NCBI GenBank assembly: GCA_001566295.1 | Contig: KQ964324.1 | Location: 1-17,302 of the forward strand | From: Microdochium bolleyi | Taxonomy: Eukaryota > Ascomycota > Sordariomycetes > Xylariales > Microdochiaceae | DNA length: 17,302 nt | Reading direction: 5' to 3' | Shown here: piece after piece, positions 7,285 to 17,256 of the stretch | Layout of the letters: each line of letters opens with the position of its first letter | How positions within the stretch are numbered: the first letter of the stretch is position 1 | Translations under genes and position numbers: made by a program | Notes under the pieces: generated by a model | Told to the model about the DNA's origin: nothing | Seen by the model: the letters and a program-made list of their open reading frames with translations, nothing else | The model's database searches: none

Positions 7285-10218
7285 CTATTTATCAAGGGTC
7301 TCTTGTCCACCCTCCGTCGGGCGTGATTCTTTCTGGTTTTGCCTATGACTGACTTTCTTGGCTTTGCTTGTCGCGTTCAAATCCGTGGATATTTTGGCAA
7401 CCTTCCTTTTCTTATTAGAATCGCAATCCTCCTCTTGCCGTGCATTCAAGGAAGCCTCCAGAGTGGCCAGCGCTTGTTCCCGGTCTCGCACTGAAGCTTG
7501 AAGTTCGCTTAGATTAGCTTGCTCAGTTTTGTAAAGTCCGGATTGCTCCCTGCGCCTTCTCTCCAACTCATTGAGCATCTGCTGCTTAGCCTGAAGGTCT
7601 TCTTCCAGTCGAGATAGATTTCCTTCTGCTCCTTTCACTGAAGCTTGAAGTCTGTGCAGGGCTGCTTGCTCGTTAACGTTAAGTTCGCTTAGCTCCTTCT
7701 GTCGCGTTTTCAAGCGATTAAGCTCTTCCTCTCTAGACTCTCGGTCGTTGTTTAGTCTGCGTAATTCTCCTTCCTGCTGCTGTGCTGAAACTTCTAGCTC
7801 ATCTAATCTAGACTGACTGGTGATGATCTTCTTCTCGAAGTGCTGATCCTGTGCCTTCTTTTGCTTGTTCAATCTAATTACCTCCGATTTCTGTTTTTTT
7901 ACCGAGGCTTGAAGCTTTATCAGCTTAGATTCCTCCTCCTGTTGTAATCTACGTAGCTCTCCGTGTTGTAGCTCTAGATTATTGATCTCGACTAGCTTCG
8001 ACTGCACGCTTTCGTTAAGCTTGCCTAGGGTTTCTTGCCGTTGTTCTAGTAGACTGCGGATATGTTCAAGGGTAAGGACCTCTTGCTCTAGTATCGTCTG
8101 GGCGTCGATACATTCGTGGCCCTCTTCTGCCATGTATTCTAGCTCCAGCTCCGTAGTGTTCTGTCCGGTAAGGAGCGAGACTATGGCGATCTTCTTCTGA
8201 TCTACAGCTCGGCTTAGTGACCGTAGAGTGGATTCTATATCCCCAACGTTGTCTTGGCTGTGACTTTGTCCCTCTTGTTCCTCCAGTCTCCCTGCATTAT
8301 TGCATTCCGGGTGTTCTTCCGTAATCGCTGTTTCAACCATGAAACAATCAATCTCATTCGTGATGTCCACTAATTCCTGAAAATGAACTCCTGGACACAT
8401 CTTACGACCAAAGAAAGCGAAGTACACAGCTCGGCGAATGAAGATCGAAGTCATTAACAGGAATGGTTCTGTCACCTCCTTGTGAAGGACTGTGAGAAAG
8501 AGCGACTGCTTGTCCCTCTCATGGTCAGAATCACGTGGTAATCCCCACCTTGCTGGATTTCCGGCGTTACTGATAGTTTCAGAGCAGGATGATATCTCTC
8601 CTGCGCGAACTGTCTCGGCGCTATTAAATACTCCGATAACCAGGTCAATTTCTCTCTCTATGTCTTTGTATACGTGTTGTTCCGACTTGGTAAACGCCAG
8701 AAGGGCCGCTCTAGCAATCTGTCGTAACGGAGACTGCAAGAGAATGTTTCTAATTGGTTCTGATGTGAACCCGAGTTTGGAAGCAACATCTGCCAAGCGG
8801 AAAAGCACAACTTCATCTGCTTTCTTCCGTGGCCTTGCTAAAATATGCTTCTTGTGCGGTTCAGCTGGAAGGTCTTGGTAGACTCGAAAGGCAGCCAGCC
8901 AAAGCTGGCGATAGGCCAGCTCGAACCGAGCCGCCGAAGGACCTTGTAGCAGTTTGTAATCGCAGTCTGACAATTGTAGCACGCAATTCTGTTCGCCCGA
9001 GCTTTCATCGCGATATATACTTTCCAAATGACCTTTTATAGTGTCTCGATAGTCTAGACGGAGCAGTCTCTTTAAGCTGTCGGCAGCGCCTTTGAGGAAC
9101 TTGAGATCTTCGAAGAACGTGTGTAGGGAGAGGATCGAAGTGTGTTGAGACACAGAGCATATCTGCGACCACATCTCCGCGCGCGCTTGCTCGGTGAAGT
9201 TTCCAAGTATCTGCCCGCCCTTCAGCTTCTCCCAGAGGTCGGTATAGTCCGAGTGACAGGCTCCCGGAGCCATTCCTTGTAATGCCCGGACTGTGTCTGG
9301 GTCGATTTCCCTCATCCTGTACTCATCACTCCCACATATCTTCATCCACATGTCCAGCATGCATTTTAAGTAGGAGATAGCCGGCTGCAAGGCGTTAGAG
9401 CCATCTTATACCAGGAAGCCAGGATGAAATTACCTCTTCACATCTCATACTAATCATCTGGTGTATTACCGTCAGTCGGAAGCCGCTAAAAAGGGCCGGG
9501 ACGGTCAGCAAGCTGTCAAAAGCTTGAAGGTAAGCATTGTTTCGACAAAGCTGGTCGAAAAGAGACCTTCGGTTCTTTGACCAAGCCGAGAGTTGCCCGA
9601 GCCATAACCGCTCGAAGTACGGATTCTTCTGTCCGTGAACGCCCTGATACTCCCGGATCTTGCGATAGAACTCTCCATCGGTGGGTGCTTCCTGATAGTC
9701 ATGTTCCTCGAGGAAGAGCCGTCTAAGTTCGGCGCTCAGGTCTAATATCACTCTTCTTAGCGCTGAGCTGGCTTGGTTGCTCTTTACCCACCATCTAAGT
9801 ACAGATCTACAGTCCATCGGTCTTTAGCACCGTCAGATGCCTCAGTAGCTGCCAGGACCTTCTCATACCGTTGCAGACATTGTAGCTGAGTGTCTGGTGG
9901 TAGCTCAAGCTGTACATACGGCTCCTTCTGTTCTCGAAGCTGTTGGACCGTGATGTTGGCTTCTTGAAGGCTAACGGCCAGGGTTTCTGCATTGATCACA
10001 GCCTTTACGTGGTGCTGATGCTCATCTGTGCGGGAGCCCCTTTCCTCTCGGAACTTGCGCTTGTAGGGCTCGACTGTCCGGCGATATGTGACCGTCTGGG
10101 TCGACCACTCGGGCGCGGTGAAGCATAAAGCTCGCACACTGACTGAGGCCGTACCGCAGAATTTGGCACGACGTTCTTGATCAATACGGCTGTTAGTCTC
10201 TACGAATGTCATCGCCAT
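7285..10218 (-). CDS. DUF3723 family protein with heptad-repeat coiled-coil tail, 3 exons (944 aa)
   Basis: Exons are 10218-9792, 9741-9434 and 9384-7285. The introns are 50 nt (GTGGGT...TATTAG, phase 1) and 49 nt (GTAATT...TTGCAG, phase 0). The joined frame matches the fungal DUF3723 family as I remember it: MAMTFVETNSRIDQ at the start, then SVSVRALCFTAPEW, RWTVDLYLDDLSAELRRL across intron 1, TDGEFYRKIREYQ, an MRCEE block before intron 2, IDPDTVRALQGMAPGA, and LSLHTFFEDLKFL. The family's biochemical role is unknown. DUF3723 is one of the recurrent accessory families reported in giant fungal Starship transposons. From about residue 640 the protein becomes a long coiled coil, including repeats of exactly 49 residues (775-823 and 824-872, with a shorter one before and a partial one after). 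A basic KKRKVAK motif at 903 could be a nuclear signal. The frame is intact, with no stop or shift. It is divergent from the J-like gene, 383 bp away. Confidence 0.88.
7440..7910 (-). repeat. Internal 147-bp coding repeats in the DUF3723 tail
   Basis: At protein level LQASVKGAEG..., LEVSAQQQEG..., LQASVKKQKS... and LQASVRDREQ... begin successive units. Two are exactly 49 residues (147 bp, seven heptads), one about 39, and the last partial. The DNA shows the echo as TGAAGCTTGAAG-like blocks near 7490, 7638 and 7905, with a diverged one near 7785. Growth by unequal exchange is a reasonable inference. Confidence 0.7.
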
Positions 10219-10601
10219 CGCTATGCGGTTGATGAGCGCGAAGGTCCTTGGGTGTATGGCAACTCAGCTTACTTGAATGCAACCCTGGGAAGTACGCATG
10301 CCACAACCCCGAGGCATAAATGGCTCCTGCGCCCTCTCGCGGCACTTATGGCGACGTTAGTACTGACGTCTGCCTCCTTGTTTGCCGGAGATGGCTCTAG
10401 CTATAGGTATCATCACCATTTTGTGCGCCTCTCCGGAGGAAGAGGCATGCCAGAGCCGTTTGAGGTTCCCAGTGCTACAGAAGAGTCCAAAAACGAAGAC
10501 ATCACACTATTCCAAGGACTACATTATGCACCGGCATTAGGTCTATATAATACCCAGTACTGCCTCCTCATAGATTTCCTGTCTCTTAAACAATCTCAAC
10601 C
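10219..10601. promoter_or_regulatory. 383-bp divergent promoter region between DUF3723 and J-like genes
   Basis: The two start codons face away from each other across this interval. A TATA-like CTATATAATA lies at about 10543, some 58 bp before the plus-strand ATG, followed by a pyrimidine/A-rich leader ending CTCAACCATGG. The plus-strand open frame crossing here (10177-10752) overlaps the start of the DUF3723 coding region and is not considered a gene. Co-regulation is inferred from the arrangement. Confidence 0.45.
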
Positions 10602-12342
10602 ATGGCACTCATGTCTACAGACACTCAGCTTCCTTCCAACGATATTATTAGCGACAAATCTAAGAGACAAGAAAATACTCATGGCCTACTTAGTCCAGAA
10701 GCAACACCGGCAGTTGAAGCTGGCCGAGTCAGAGCTGATCAGGATCGGATAGCGAATTTGCAGCATCCTCAAAATGGTGAAACAAGTGCCAGGGTCGCCC
10801 ATCACGAAGATGACACGAAGAGGGTCGCGGAGAAGATTAAACATATTCTGGGATGCCCTTCAAGCGAGGCTGCTAGAATGCTAGGGCTCAGCCATCAGTC
10901 GTCCACTGAAGATGCTCGGCGTGCTTGGAGGGACACGGGGTGCATGTTGCGTCGCGCCGAACCGGAACAGCCTGAAGCAAAGGAGGCTCTCAGGAGTAAG
11001 TGCTACTCAAACACTAAACCGGATGTCCGGCCGCTGATAAAGACCTATAGAACTAGAAGACGCTGCAGAGAAGCTAGGCGTGGACACAATTAACGACATC
11101 GAGCCGGTGAAGAATTGGGATTTGACGAAGGAGGCAGAGCCGGACTATCCCGACTCCAGCGCATCAGATCATTCTGGAGACGAAGCGGATGATGTCCGTA
11201 TGACTGTCGACGACGAGGAGATTCCCAAACCGAGTGCACGCGTTCTCCAAGTCTATAAAAAAGCAACGCCCATCATGAAGTCTCTATTCCAGGATCCTAC
11301 CAACAAGGAACTCGAGCAGCAGATCTACAATCTCAATCAGACGATTGGATCGGACAACATCAAAGAAGAAGTACCAGAAGATACTTGGAAAATTCGCGTT
11401 GGGTTCTTTGCCCCTCATTACAAACACATTGAAGACTTCTGCAATCGCCTGAAGACAAACCCTGCTGACACCGATGCAAAAAATGCCATCGTCACAGTGG
11501 AAAAATTGATCGATGACATGATTCAGAAACACCATTTCCCACCGGAATGGTCAGTCTCCCAGATGCAGCAGAAGCCTGTTGTAGCAGAACAGACGGCGGA
11601 GGAGGCATCCTTGTTTGTAGAAAGTGACGACTCTGCAGAAACCGAGACTATTGAATACCCCTGGGCTACATTGGAGACGGCTGATGGGTCTCGCATCCTG
11701 GGAGTCCGGCCTAGAGGGAAAGTCGGCCTTCAGGTTTGCGTTGAGACAATGAAGGACGGGCGAGTGGTCCGTCGTCTGATGCCAGCCTCTCAAGTCCCTG
11801 AAGTTACACAGTACATCAAGAAAGATGGCTACAAGAATCTTGCTGAGGGCCAGTCCACATGGACCTACAAGCAACGAGGTGATTTCGAAGAGCTTCTATG
11901 GGTAACCGACCCAGCACATCCCCGGTCTGAGAAGCGGGATCCTCCTGCGGATTGCTGTGTCAGGTTCCGTGGGCAGGGCCTACAGATTCTCACCAGAACG
12001 AGCCTGTTCAAAGTTCTCGGCGAAAAAAAAGCGAGAGCCGAGATGGAGAGTGTTTGTGCTCGTGACGGTATCCCGGCGCCGTGGCAGATGAAGCCCCGGG
12101 AGCAGTCCGCGATCAAGAAAGAAGACACCAACGTCGACATGCATCACGTTCCGAAGCATGGTGGCTACTCTCAGGACCAGTCGGACGTACTCTCTCACAT
12201 GCAAGCCCGACTTGAAGAAAATGAAAAGAAGACGTCAGAGGCATTGGCTCAAATGGAGGCTCGACTTGAAAGGAATGACGGTACCATGTCGAAGTTCCAG
12301 TCCACGCTCGACTTAATCCTGGCCAAGTTGAACGCTATGTAA
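10602..12342 (+). CDS. J-like (degenerate DnaJ, no HPD) protein with C-terminal coiled coil, 2 exons (561 aa)
   Basis: Exon 1 is 10602-10995 and exon 2 is 11051-12342. The 55-nt intron has donor GTAAGT, a CACTAAAC branch region and acceptor CTATAG, phase 1. Splicing restores the helix KEALRKLEDAAEKLG across the join. The ATG at 10602 (ACCATGG) has a good context. Residues about 92-141 resemble a J domain (MLGLSHQSSTEDARRAWRDT... ending AAEKLG), but the HPD tripeptide that activates Hsp70 is replaced by RRA in the aligned position, so classical co-chaperone activity is unlikely. Next come an acidic segment (about 160-192) and an alpha-helical region (about 195-300). A Trp/Gly-rich block follows (about 334-470) with YPWATLETADGSRILGVRPR, reminiscent of a small beta domain but not assigned. 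The C-terminus is a coiled coil with a repeated MQARLEENEK/MEARLERNDG motif. The family is unrecognised; the J resemblance is an inference. Divergent position suggests a functional link to DUF3723. Confidence 0.72.
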
Positions 12343-13120
12343 CCCCACTGGTCTTTCGTATACTTTTGTTCCTCCATGACTCAGCTCCTCGATGATTGAC
12401 TTCGTTATGGGAGACGACCATCTCGTTATGATTCACTGCTTTTCTGTCTAGACGTCATCACCTGGTTTCAAGGCCCCTTCTTATAGAGACCCTCTGCTTT
12501 TAAGTTCGTGCACCTGTTATACGTAGCTGAAAGAAAGGGCGGGGCCCGTTTTTTTTTTTTTTTAAATGTTACTTCGTTAGATTCTTATATCAGACACTCG
12601 CAATAGATATTGATAGTTCCGAGCACACTGTGTTGTAAGCAAGGCTGGAGTCCTTCCAGGCATCATGGTCACGTCGAGTGAAGAGCAGCCACGCTAGTTG
12701 CCCTGCGGCATCCATGCTCAAGAACTATATGCGGATGATGACTGCGGCCTTTCCACGAGGCGCTGGCAAATCGCTTCTGAGGCCGAGGGCCGCGGTGCTG
12801 CCAATCCTCATCACTTCCCAGGTTTGCCATGGCATGACCGATCCTGACTCCCTTGTGCTCCCTAAACAGCCTTTCTGGCGCAAAGACTAACTAGCGCACC
12901 GGGGAAGGATGACTGCCTGCTCTGAATGCCAGCTCGGTAACGGGAACCCCTGCACGGTCCGCAAACTCCTGCCTCAAGCATCGGGTCCGATCGCCTCGCA
13001 CCTGGGCCAACACTATGAGTGCCAAGACGCTGCAAACATGATGTCAGTGGCACCCTTGCTTGATGATGAGATTCCTCCCACCGAAAGTGGAGGCTGTGAT
13101 ATCCGCGCGTCTTGGCATGT
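12343..13120. other. Intergenic, no convincing gene
   Basis: The first part is probably the 3' untranslated region of the J-like gene. Beyond it, the frames at 12678-12890 (+) and 12909-13277 (+) have no recognised domain, and the second runs into the tandem repeats. A decayed mobile element is possible but cannot be shown. Confidence 0.4.
12549..12563 (+). repeat. 15-nt poly-T tract
   Basis: An uninterrupted run of 15 T follows the GC-rich GGGCGGGGCCCG. It might be an ordinary homopolymer, a minus-strand poly-A relic of a retro-copy, or an element of promoter-type poly(dA:dT). No target-site duplication was found by eye. Confidence 0.8.
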
Positions 13121-13640
13121 ACTCCGTAGCTCGTTCATTTTGGCGCCAGTTTTGGCTCCTCGACGAGAACTAGGCGTGGGCTTTGTGCCATCACCAGCCG
13201 CCTTCGTTTCTTACCACTCTACCTTCGTTTACGTGCATGGATCCGGGATCTGTAGGAGCGCAACTTTTGGAGCCTGAGCATACGTCGTAAATTTGATCCA
13301 GAAATGCACACACGTGCGGAATTCTCCGTCGCCAGTTTTGGCTCCTCACGAGGACGTGTGTTCGTTCTCTTTGTGTTCGTGCTAGCCGCGCCCGTCGCTT
13401 GCCACGCCACCTGCGGTAACGAACATGGATCAAGCATTTGCAGGGGCGCCACTTTGGGAATGACTTCCGAGAATGACTTCCGAAAATGGCGTACGCGTGC
13501 GGAGTACTCCGTCGCCAGTTTTGGCTCCTTGACGAGGACTCTTGCCACCCCACCTCAGTCATGTACATGGATCAAGGATTCGCGGAACCACCCCCTCTGG
13601 CGCCCGAGCATGGACATGGTTCCTGAATTACGCGGCTCGA
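13121..13640 (+). repeat. Three degenerate tandem repeats of about 185 bp
   Basis: The block CCAGTTTTGGCTCCT starts at 13146, 13332 and 13515 (steps of 186 and 183 bp). A second landmark, CATGGATC, starts at 13236, 13424 and 13566. The third copy is therefore about 41 bp shorter between landmarks. Other shared pieces are CTCCGTCGCC just before the block and GCGCNACTTTNGG after it. Within the second copy a 13-bp piece (TGACTTCCGAGAA) is doubled at 13461-13486. No gene in this stretch is supported. Confidence 0.8.
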
Positions 13641-13732
13641 CGCGTACGGAGTAGCTCGATCCACAAGTTGCTGCGTCGAGAGAAGATGGGACGATTCCAG
13701 TTGGCACAGATCCAAATATGGAGGACTTCGTT

Positions 13733-13804
13733 CATGCCCCACTAACGCATGCCCCGCTGACGCAGGCCCCGGAGACCGGTGCTGAACCCCACTGATGCAG
13801 GCCC
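13733..13804 (+). repeat. Short 15-bp tandem repeat
   Basis: CATGCCCCACTAACG (13733-13747) is followed by CATGCCCCGCTGACG (13748-13762) and then CAGGCCCC. After a short gap a related CCCCACTGATGCAGGCCC follows. It is a small degenerate array in noncoding sequence. Confidence 0.7.
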
Positions 13805-14307
13805 AGAGATACCCACACCACACATGGATGCCTACAGGGGCTGCCTTTAGCGCTACTTCTCCGCGGCTCGGGGCTGGACAACTCCCGAGGTAGCGCCGTC
13901 GTTGACTCGCGTCGCAGTCCCGGGTCCACTCGAGACGTGCTCCAAAAATGGCGTCGCCATGCCGCGCTACAAAGTACCATAGACGACATGATGGTAGCGA
14001 ACAGGGACGACCCCAGTCGCGACTGCGAGTCCCAACCAACAGATCACTCGTGCACGGCCGTGACAGCGAGGACTGGCGTTCAGCGTTGGTTTGCGCTGCC
14101 AAGAGCTCTCCTACACGCCCGCGCGGTCCTGCCTGCTGTGAGATGAAGCGACACAAATGCATTGCTCTTCGCAGTGGTTGATTAACCCATGGCGCGCAAT
14201 CTGACTCTATTCTACACCCAAGTGTGCAATCACTCCGCGTCTAAACATCTAGTGATGTGCTAAAGGCATTGCATAACTCCATATAATCCTCCGTGTAGAG
14301 AGTGCTC
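13805..14307. other. Intergenic, no feature recognised
   Basis: This lies between the repeats and the 3' end of the CFEM receptor gene. The 196-residue minus-strand frame across 13572-14162 runs through the repeats, has no domain signature and is treated as chance. The last part near 14307 is probably 3' untranslated sequence of the receptor gene. Confidence 0.4.
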
Positions 14308-15965
14308 TCAAGGCAGTGCTTCGCACCTGGCCTCGACAATGGGTGTGTGTCTAGCTACATTCCTACCTTCATCCGGCAAGCCGTGCCCATCGCTCTCAGA
14401 GCCTTCTTCCAGCCATGTTCCTGATTGTGCTCGCACACTTACAGTGCTGGTGACGAGAATCGCATCTGGCGCCGGTGTCGGCCTGTGGGCATGCATTGTT
14501 GCGTCTGAATGCGACTGCTGCATTGGCCCGCCCGAGGACACAGGAGTCTTGCTTCCCGCCGACTGCCTCTGTGCCTGCACGCAGACCAACTCGTTACTTG
14601 TGCTGGACTGTGACCTCGCCAGGACATCCACGAAGAGCGGCCGGAGTGCTGGAAAGCTGCCACATAGTAATGCGCAGAACTGTTCCACTGCCGACCATAC
14701 GACGATGTCCACGCCGTCCCAAGTCGCGTCAAAGGTTGTGCTGTACGCGACGGCATACTTCATGCGGATCATCGAGGTGAGGCAAGCGCTGTCAGGGAGT
14801 GAGCATCTCATCCGCTGGCCATTGTCAAGAGGGGGCGGCTTACAAAGAACCAACGCTGAACAAGCCCACGAGGACTATTCGACGATGTCGGCGGATGTTC
14901 AGCTGCCAGACCTGCTTCATAGGCAAGATGAGGATGACGATGTCTTCCAGAATGCTCAGAATGCCACTGCTGTACACAACTGCGTTCACGTCTAGGCAGC
15001 GCCGATCTGTTATCAGGCGGTCCCAGATCGAGTCGATCGGAATGCACTGCAGCGTGGTGAGGAGAGCATAGATAACTCCATGCACGGCGAGAAAGCCGAT
15101 CAGCGCGTACGTGATGTGGCGGAATGTTGACCCTGGGAAGATCCTCAGATAGACTAACAGGATAGCCATCTTGCCAACCACCAGGAGGACCATGTAGACA
15201 ATAGTATTGAAGTAGAATAACTGGTCGGGGCAGCGGTCATTTAGTGCAAATGCGAGGTTTCCGGAGGGACACGACTCGGCTCACCTTCAATATCAAGGTC
15301 CCCATTTCCGCGGGCACAGTCCAGTAGTGCATACCAAAGCCGATCCTCGCGTTATACAGATTGATAGACGCAAGTACTGCGAGAAGAACCTGCGCTCGGT
15401 CAGCGTCGTTACATAGTCTAGTGGGCTATCACCTACGGCGGCAGCGATGGTCGCAAAGTCGTCACCCGACAACCCCGTTGCGTAGTGCGTCCTGCTGTAC
15501 AGCCGGAGCATGACGATGGGGAAGACGATGACGCATCCTGCAGTGGTGACGCCTATGACTTCCCAGCTGCGAGACTCCTTCGGGAAGCCATCGCATATCT
15601 CCGTCTCAATCTTCCCGGCCACTGCGTTGCATTAGCCGAGAGAATCCCGCAGCCTTGGAAGCCTTACCTACCTGATCCGCGAAAGGACAGGTGGTCTGTA
15701 CGCATTCAGACAGATCAGCTTGAAGAGCTATGTCGACGCAAAGGCAGGCCTTGAGATCTGTGCCATCACACCCCTTTGCGGCGAACGCATTGACTATACA
15801 GAGACGCTACAGCAGACGTTAGTCGCGCAACCACGTCGGATCCATCGTACTGACAGTGCACGCTGGCGCAACAGCCACAAGTTCCGCGACGGAGTCAAGT
15901 CGGCCGGCTACCGTACTAGTCAGGAAGACTAGAAACGTGGCGAGACAGAGTCGCCGGACCTCCAT
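14308..15965 (-). CDS. CFEM-domain seven-transmembrane receptor, Pth11-type, 6 exons (465 aa)
   Basis: Exons are 15965-15855, 15806-15668, 15621-15437, 15389-15285, 15220-14844 and 14788-14308, with introns of 48, 46, 47, 64 and 55 nt. Branch sites include ACTAAC and GCTGAC; the first donor, GTCAGT, is unusual. Every join keeps the frame and restores family sequence. A signal peptide (MEVRRLCLATFLVFLTSTVA) is followed by a complete CFEM domain with eight cysteines at 36, 40, 50, 58, 60, 72, 77 and 93 (GCDGTDLKACLC, with Asp54 where the haem-binding Asp of some CFEM proteins lies). Next is a fungal rhodopsin-type seven-helix domain, helices near 103-122, 138-158, 183-208, 217-238, 258-280, 294-316 and 330-355. 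It carries the hallmarks RLYSRT, DDF, FSVGSFACLTSMIR, TWDGVD and FPALRPL. A Ser/Thr-rich cytosolic tail of about 100 residues follows. Such proteins act at the plasma membrane and are thought to sense surface or host cues. The ligand is unknown. Divergent from the MFS gene. Confidence 0.88.
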
Positions 15966-16273
15966 AACAGCGGAGATTGCCTTCAGATAAAGGCAAAGAC
16001 TTGAGCCCTGGCTTGATGAGGGTGAGACCGAAGGGCCTCTCGAGCGCTTGCCTAGCAGGAGGTATATAGTCTTTGCCGAAGGGGCCAGAAGTGGCTGGCT
16101 GCCACGTTGGAGGGCCATCTCGGCAGGCCTCTCCAGTAATGGATGTGGACAGCGGCAATGAACCTTGCAGCTTTGCCCGCCTGGGAGCGCACCGTGCTTA
16201 TTTAGCGGCGGAGAGATTTGTGTCCCAGCTCGAAGCTTCCTTCCCGGTCTCACGCCAACAAGCTCGACACAAT
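15966..16273. promoter_or_regulatory. 308-bp divergent promoter region, CFEM receptor / MFS transporter
   Basis: The two starts are 308 bp apart and face outward, so the interval must hold both core promoters unless one gene has an upstream noncoding exon. A TATATAG-like stretch lies at about 16063-16069. An upstream in-frame ATG for the transporter exists at 16139. No operator could be assigned. Confidence 0.4.
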
Positions 16274-17256
16274 ATGCCTACTAACACGAGAAAAGCAAAG
16301 CACGCCAACAGCGTGGCCTGGAAGCCAAGCACTTCACAGTGCCTGGTCATGGCTACGCTATGCTCTCTGTCACTGATGGTTTCTCTCGACGCCTCAGTTC
16401 TGGTCACATCACTCAATGTATGTTCTCCCTGTTACTGACTCTGTCTCGGAGCTAACTTGTGCTCCAGGCGATCATTGTCGATCTCCAGATAGACACTACG
16501 CAAGGCTTCTGGATCGCCACGTCATATCTACTCGCGAACACCATCTCCATGCCGACAGCTGCAGCACTCAGCGACATATTTGGTCGTCGCATGTGCCTCC
16601 TCGCATCCCTCGTTTTCTTCTCGGCAGGATCTATCCTATGCTGCCTCGCGGGAAACATCTCCATCATGCTCGCGGGACGTTGTCTGCAGGGTGTGGGTGG
16701 TGGAGGGATCATCATCTTGAGCCTCGTTATCTTCACCGACATAGTCCCCCTTAAGTCCCGGCCGAAGTGGTATGCAATGATGTAAGTGCACCTGCAAAGC
16801 TTGTGTCCTTTCCTGAAGCTGATAGTCAGTAGACTCGGAGCCTGGGCATTGGGCAACTGCACTGGCCCATCCATCGGAGGTGCGATCGCTCAGTACACCA
16901 CTTGGCGCTGGGTGTTCTACCTCGTCTTTCCCTTCTGCGCCATTGGGATCGTGACGATCATTCTGATGGCCGAGACTGGAGCAAAAAATGCGAGGTTCGC
17001 CAGTTTCGACTCGATTGGCTGTGTCTGCTTTACTGCTTCCATCACCTCTTTCCTCATTGCCGTCTCTTGGGGGGGCGTGCAGTATAGTTGGACAAGCGCC
17101 ACGACTCTTGGTCCTTTGGTTATTGGTCTGTGTGGCTTGATCGCCACCGTGATCTTCGAGGCACATGTCAAGAAGTCACCTTACCTCCGTCTCCGTCTGT
17201 TCCGAAATATCCGCGTAGCTGCACCCTACGTGTGTGGGCTTCTCCAAGGTCTAATG
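16274..17256 (+). CDS. MFS drug/metabolite:H+ antiporter, DHA type (3' partial, first 294 aa)
   Basis: Exons are 16274-16417, 16468-16781 and 16833-17256. The introns are 50 nt (GTATGT, branch GCTAAC, CTCCAG) and 51 nt (GTAAGT, GCTGAT, CAGTAG). A third intron begins GTGAGT at 17257 with a GCTGAC at about 17290 and runs past the window end, so the C-terminal part is missing. The first helix carries the SLDASVLVTSLN stretch typical of fungal multidrug-type MFS exporters. Motif A appears as LSDIFGRR (about 82-89), GRCLQGVGGGG at 118-128, and antiporter motif C as GAWALGNCTGPSIGG (155-169), followed by WRWVFY. Motif C marks proton-coupled export at the plasma membrane. A 14-helix DHA2-type total is likely but cannot be counted here. 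The ATG at 16274 (A at -3) leaves a usual-length cytosolic N-terminus; an in-frame ATG at 16139 would add 45 residues of no known type. Substrate unknown. Confidence 0.87.

Noticed and set aside
9742..9791. Frameshift pseudogene in DUF3723 between 9784 and 9817
   Set aside because: The apparent break is explained by a 50-nt GTGGGT...TATTAG intron. Its removal gives YLDDLSAELRRL, which fits the family without a gap.
10177..10752. 191-residue plus-strand frame over the DUF3723 start and the J-like gene start
   Set aside because: It overlaps two better supported coding regions and the divergent promoter, with no recognised domain.
13572..14162. 196-residue minus-strand frame
   Set aside because: It runs over tandem repeats with no domain, and its composition looks like random GC-rich sequence.
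14339..14995. 218-residue plus-strand frame
   Set aside because: It is antisense to exons 5 and 6 of the CFEM receptor, whose seven-helix sequence is unmistakable.
15672..15705. A short first exon for the receptor starting at the ATG at 15705
   Set aside because: It also joins in frame (donor GTAGGT), but it would cut off the CFEM domain, whose last four cysteines are encoded in the other frame of this same stretch and which has a signal peptide and a spliced start upstream.
15819..16253. 144-residue minus-strand frame starting at 16253
   Set aside because: Only its C-terminal part, from the Met at 15965, is real (signal peptide of the CFEM receptor). The upstream residues have no signature and lie in the MFS promoter region and first bases upstream of its start.
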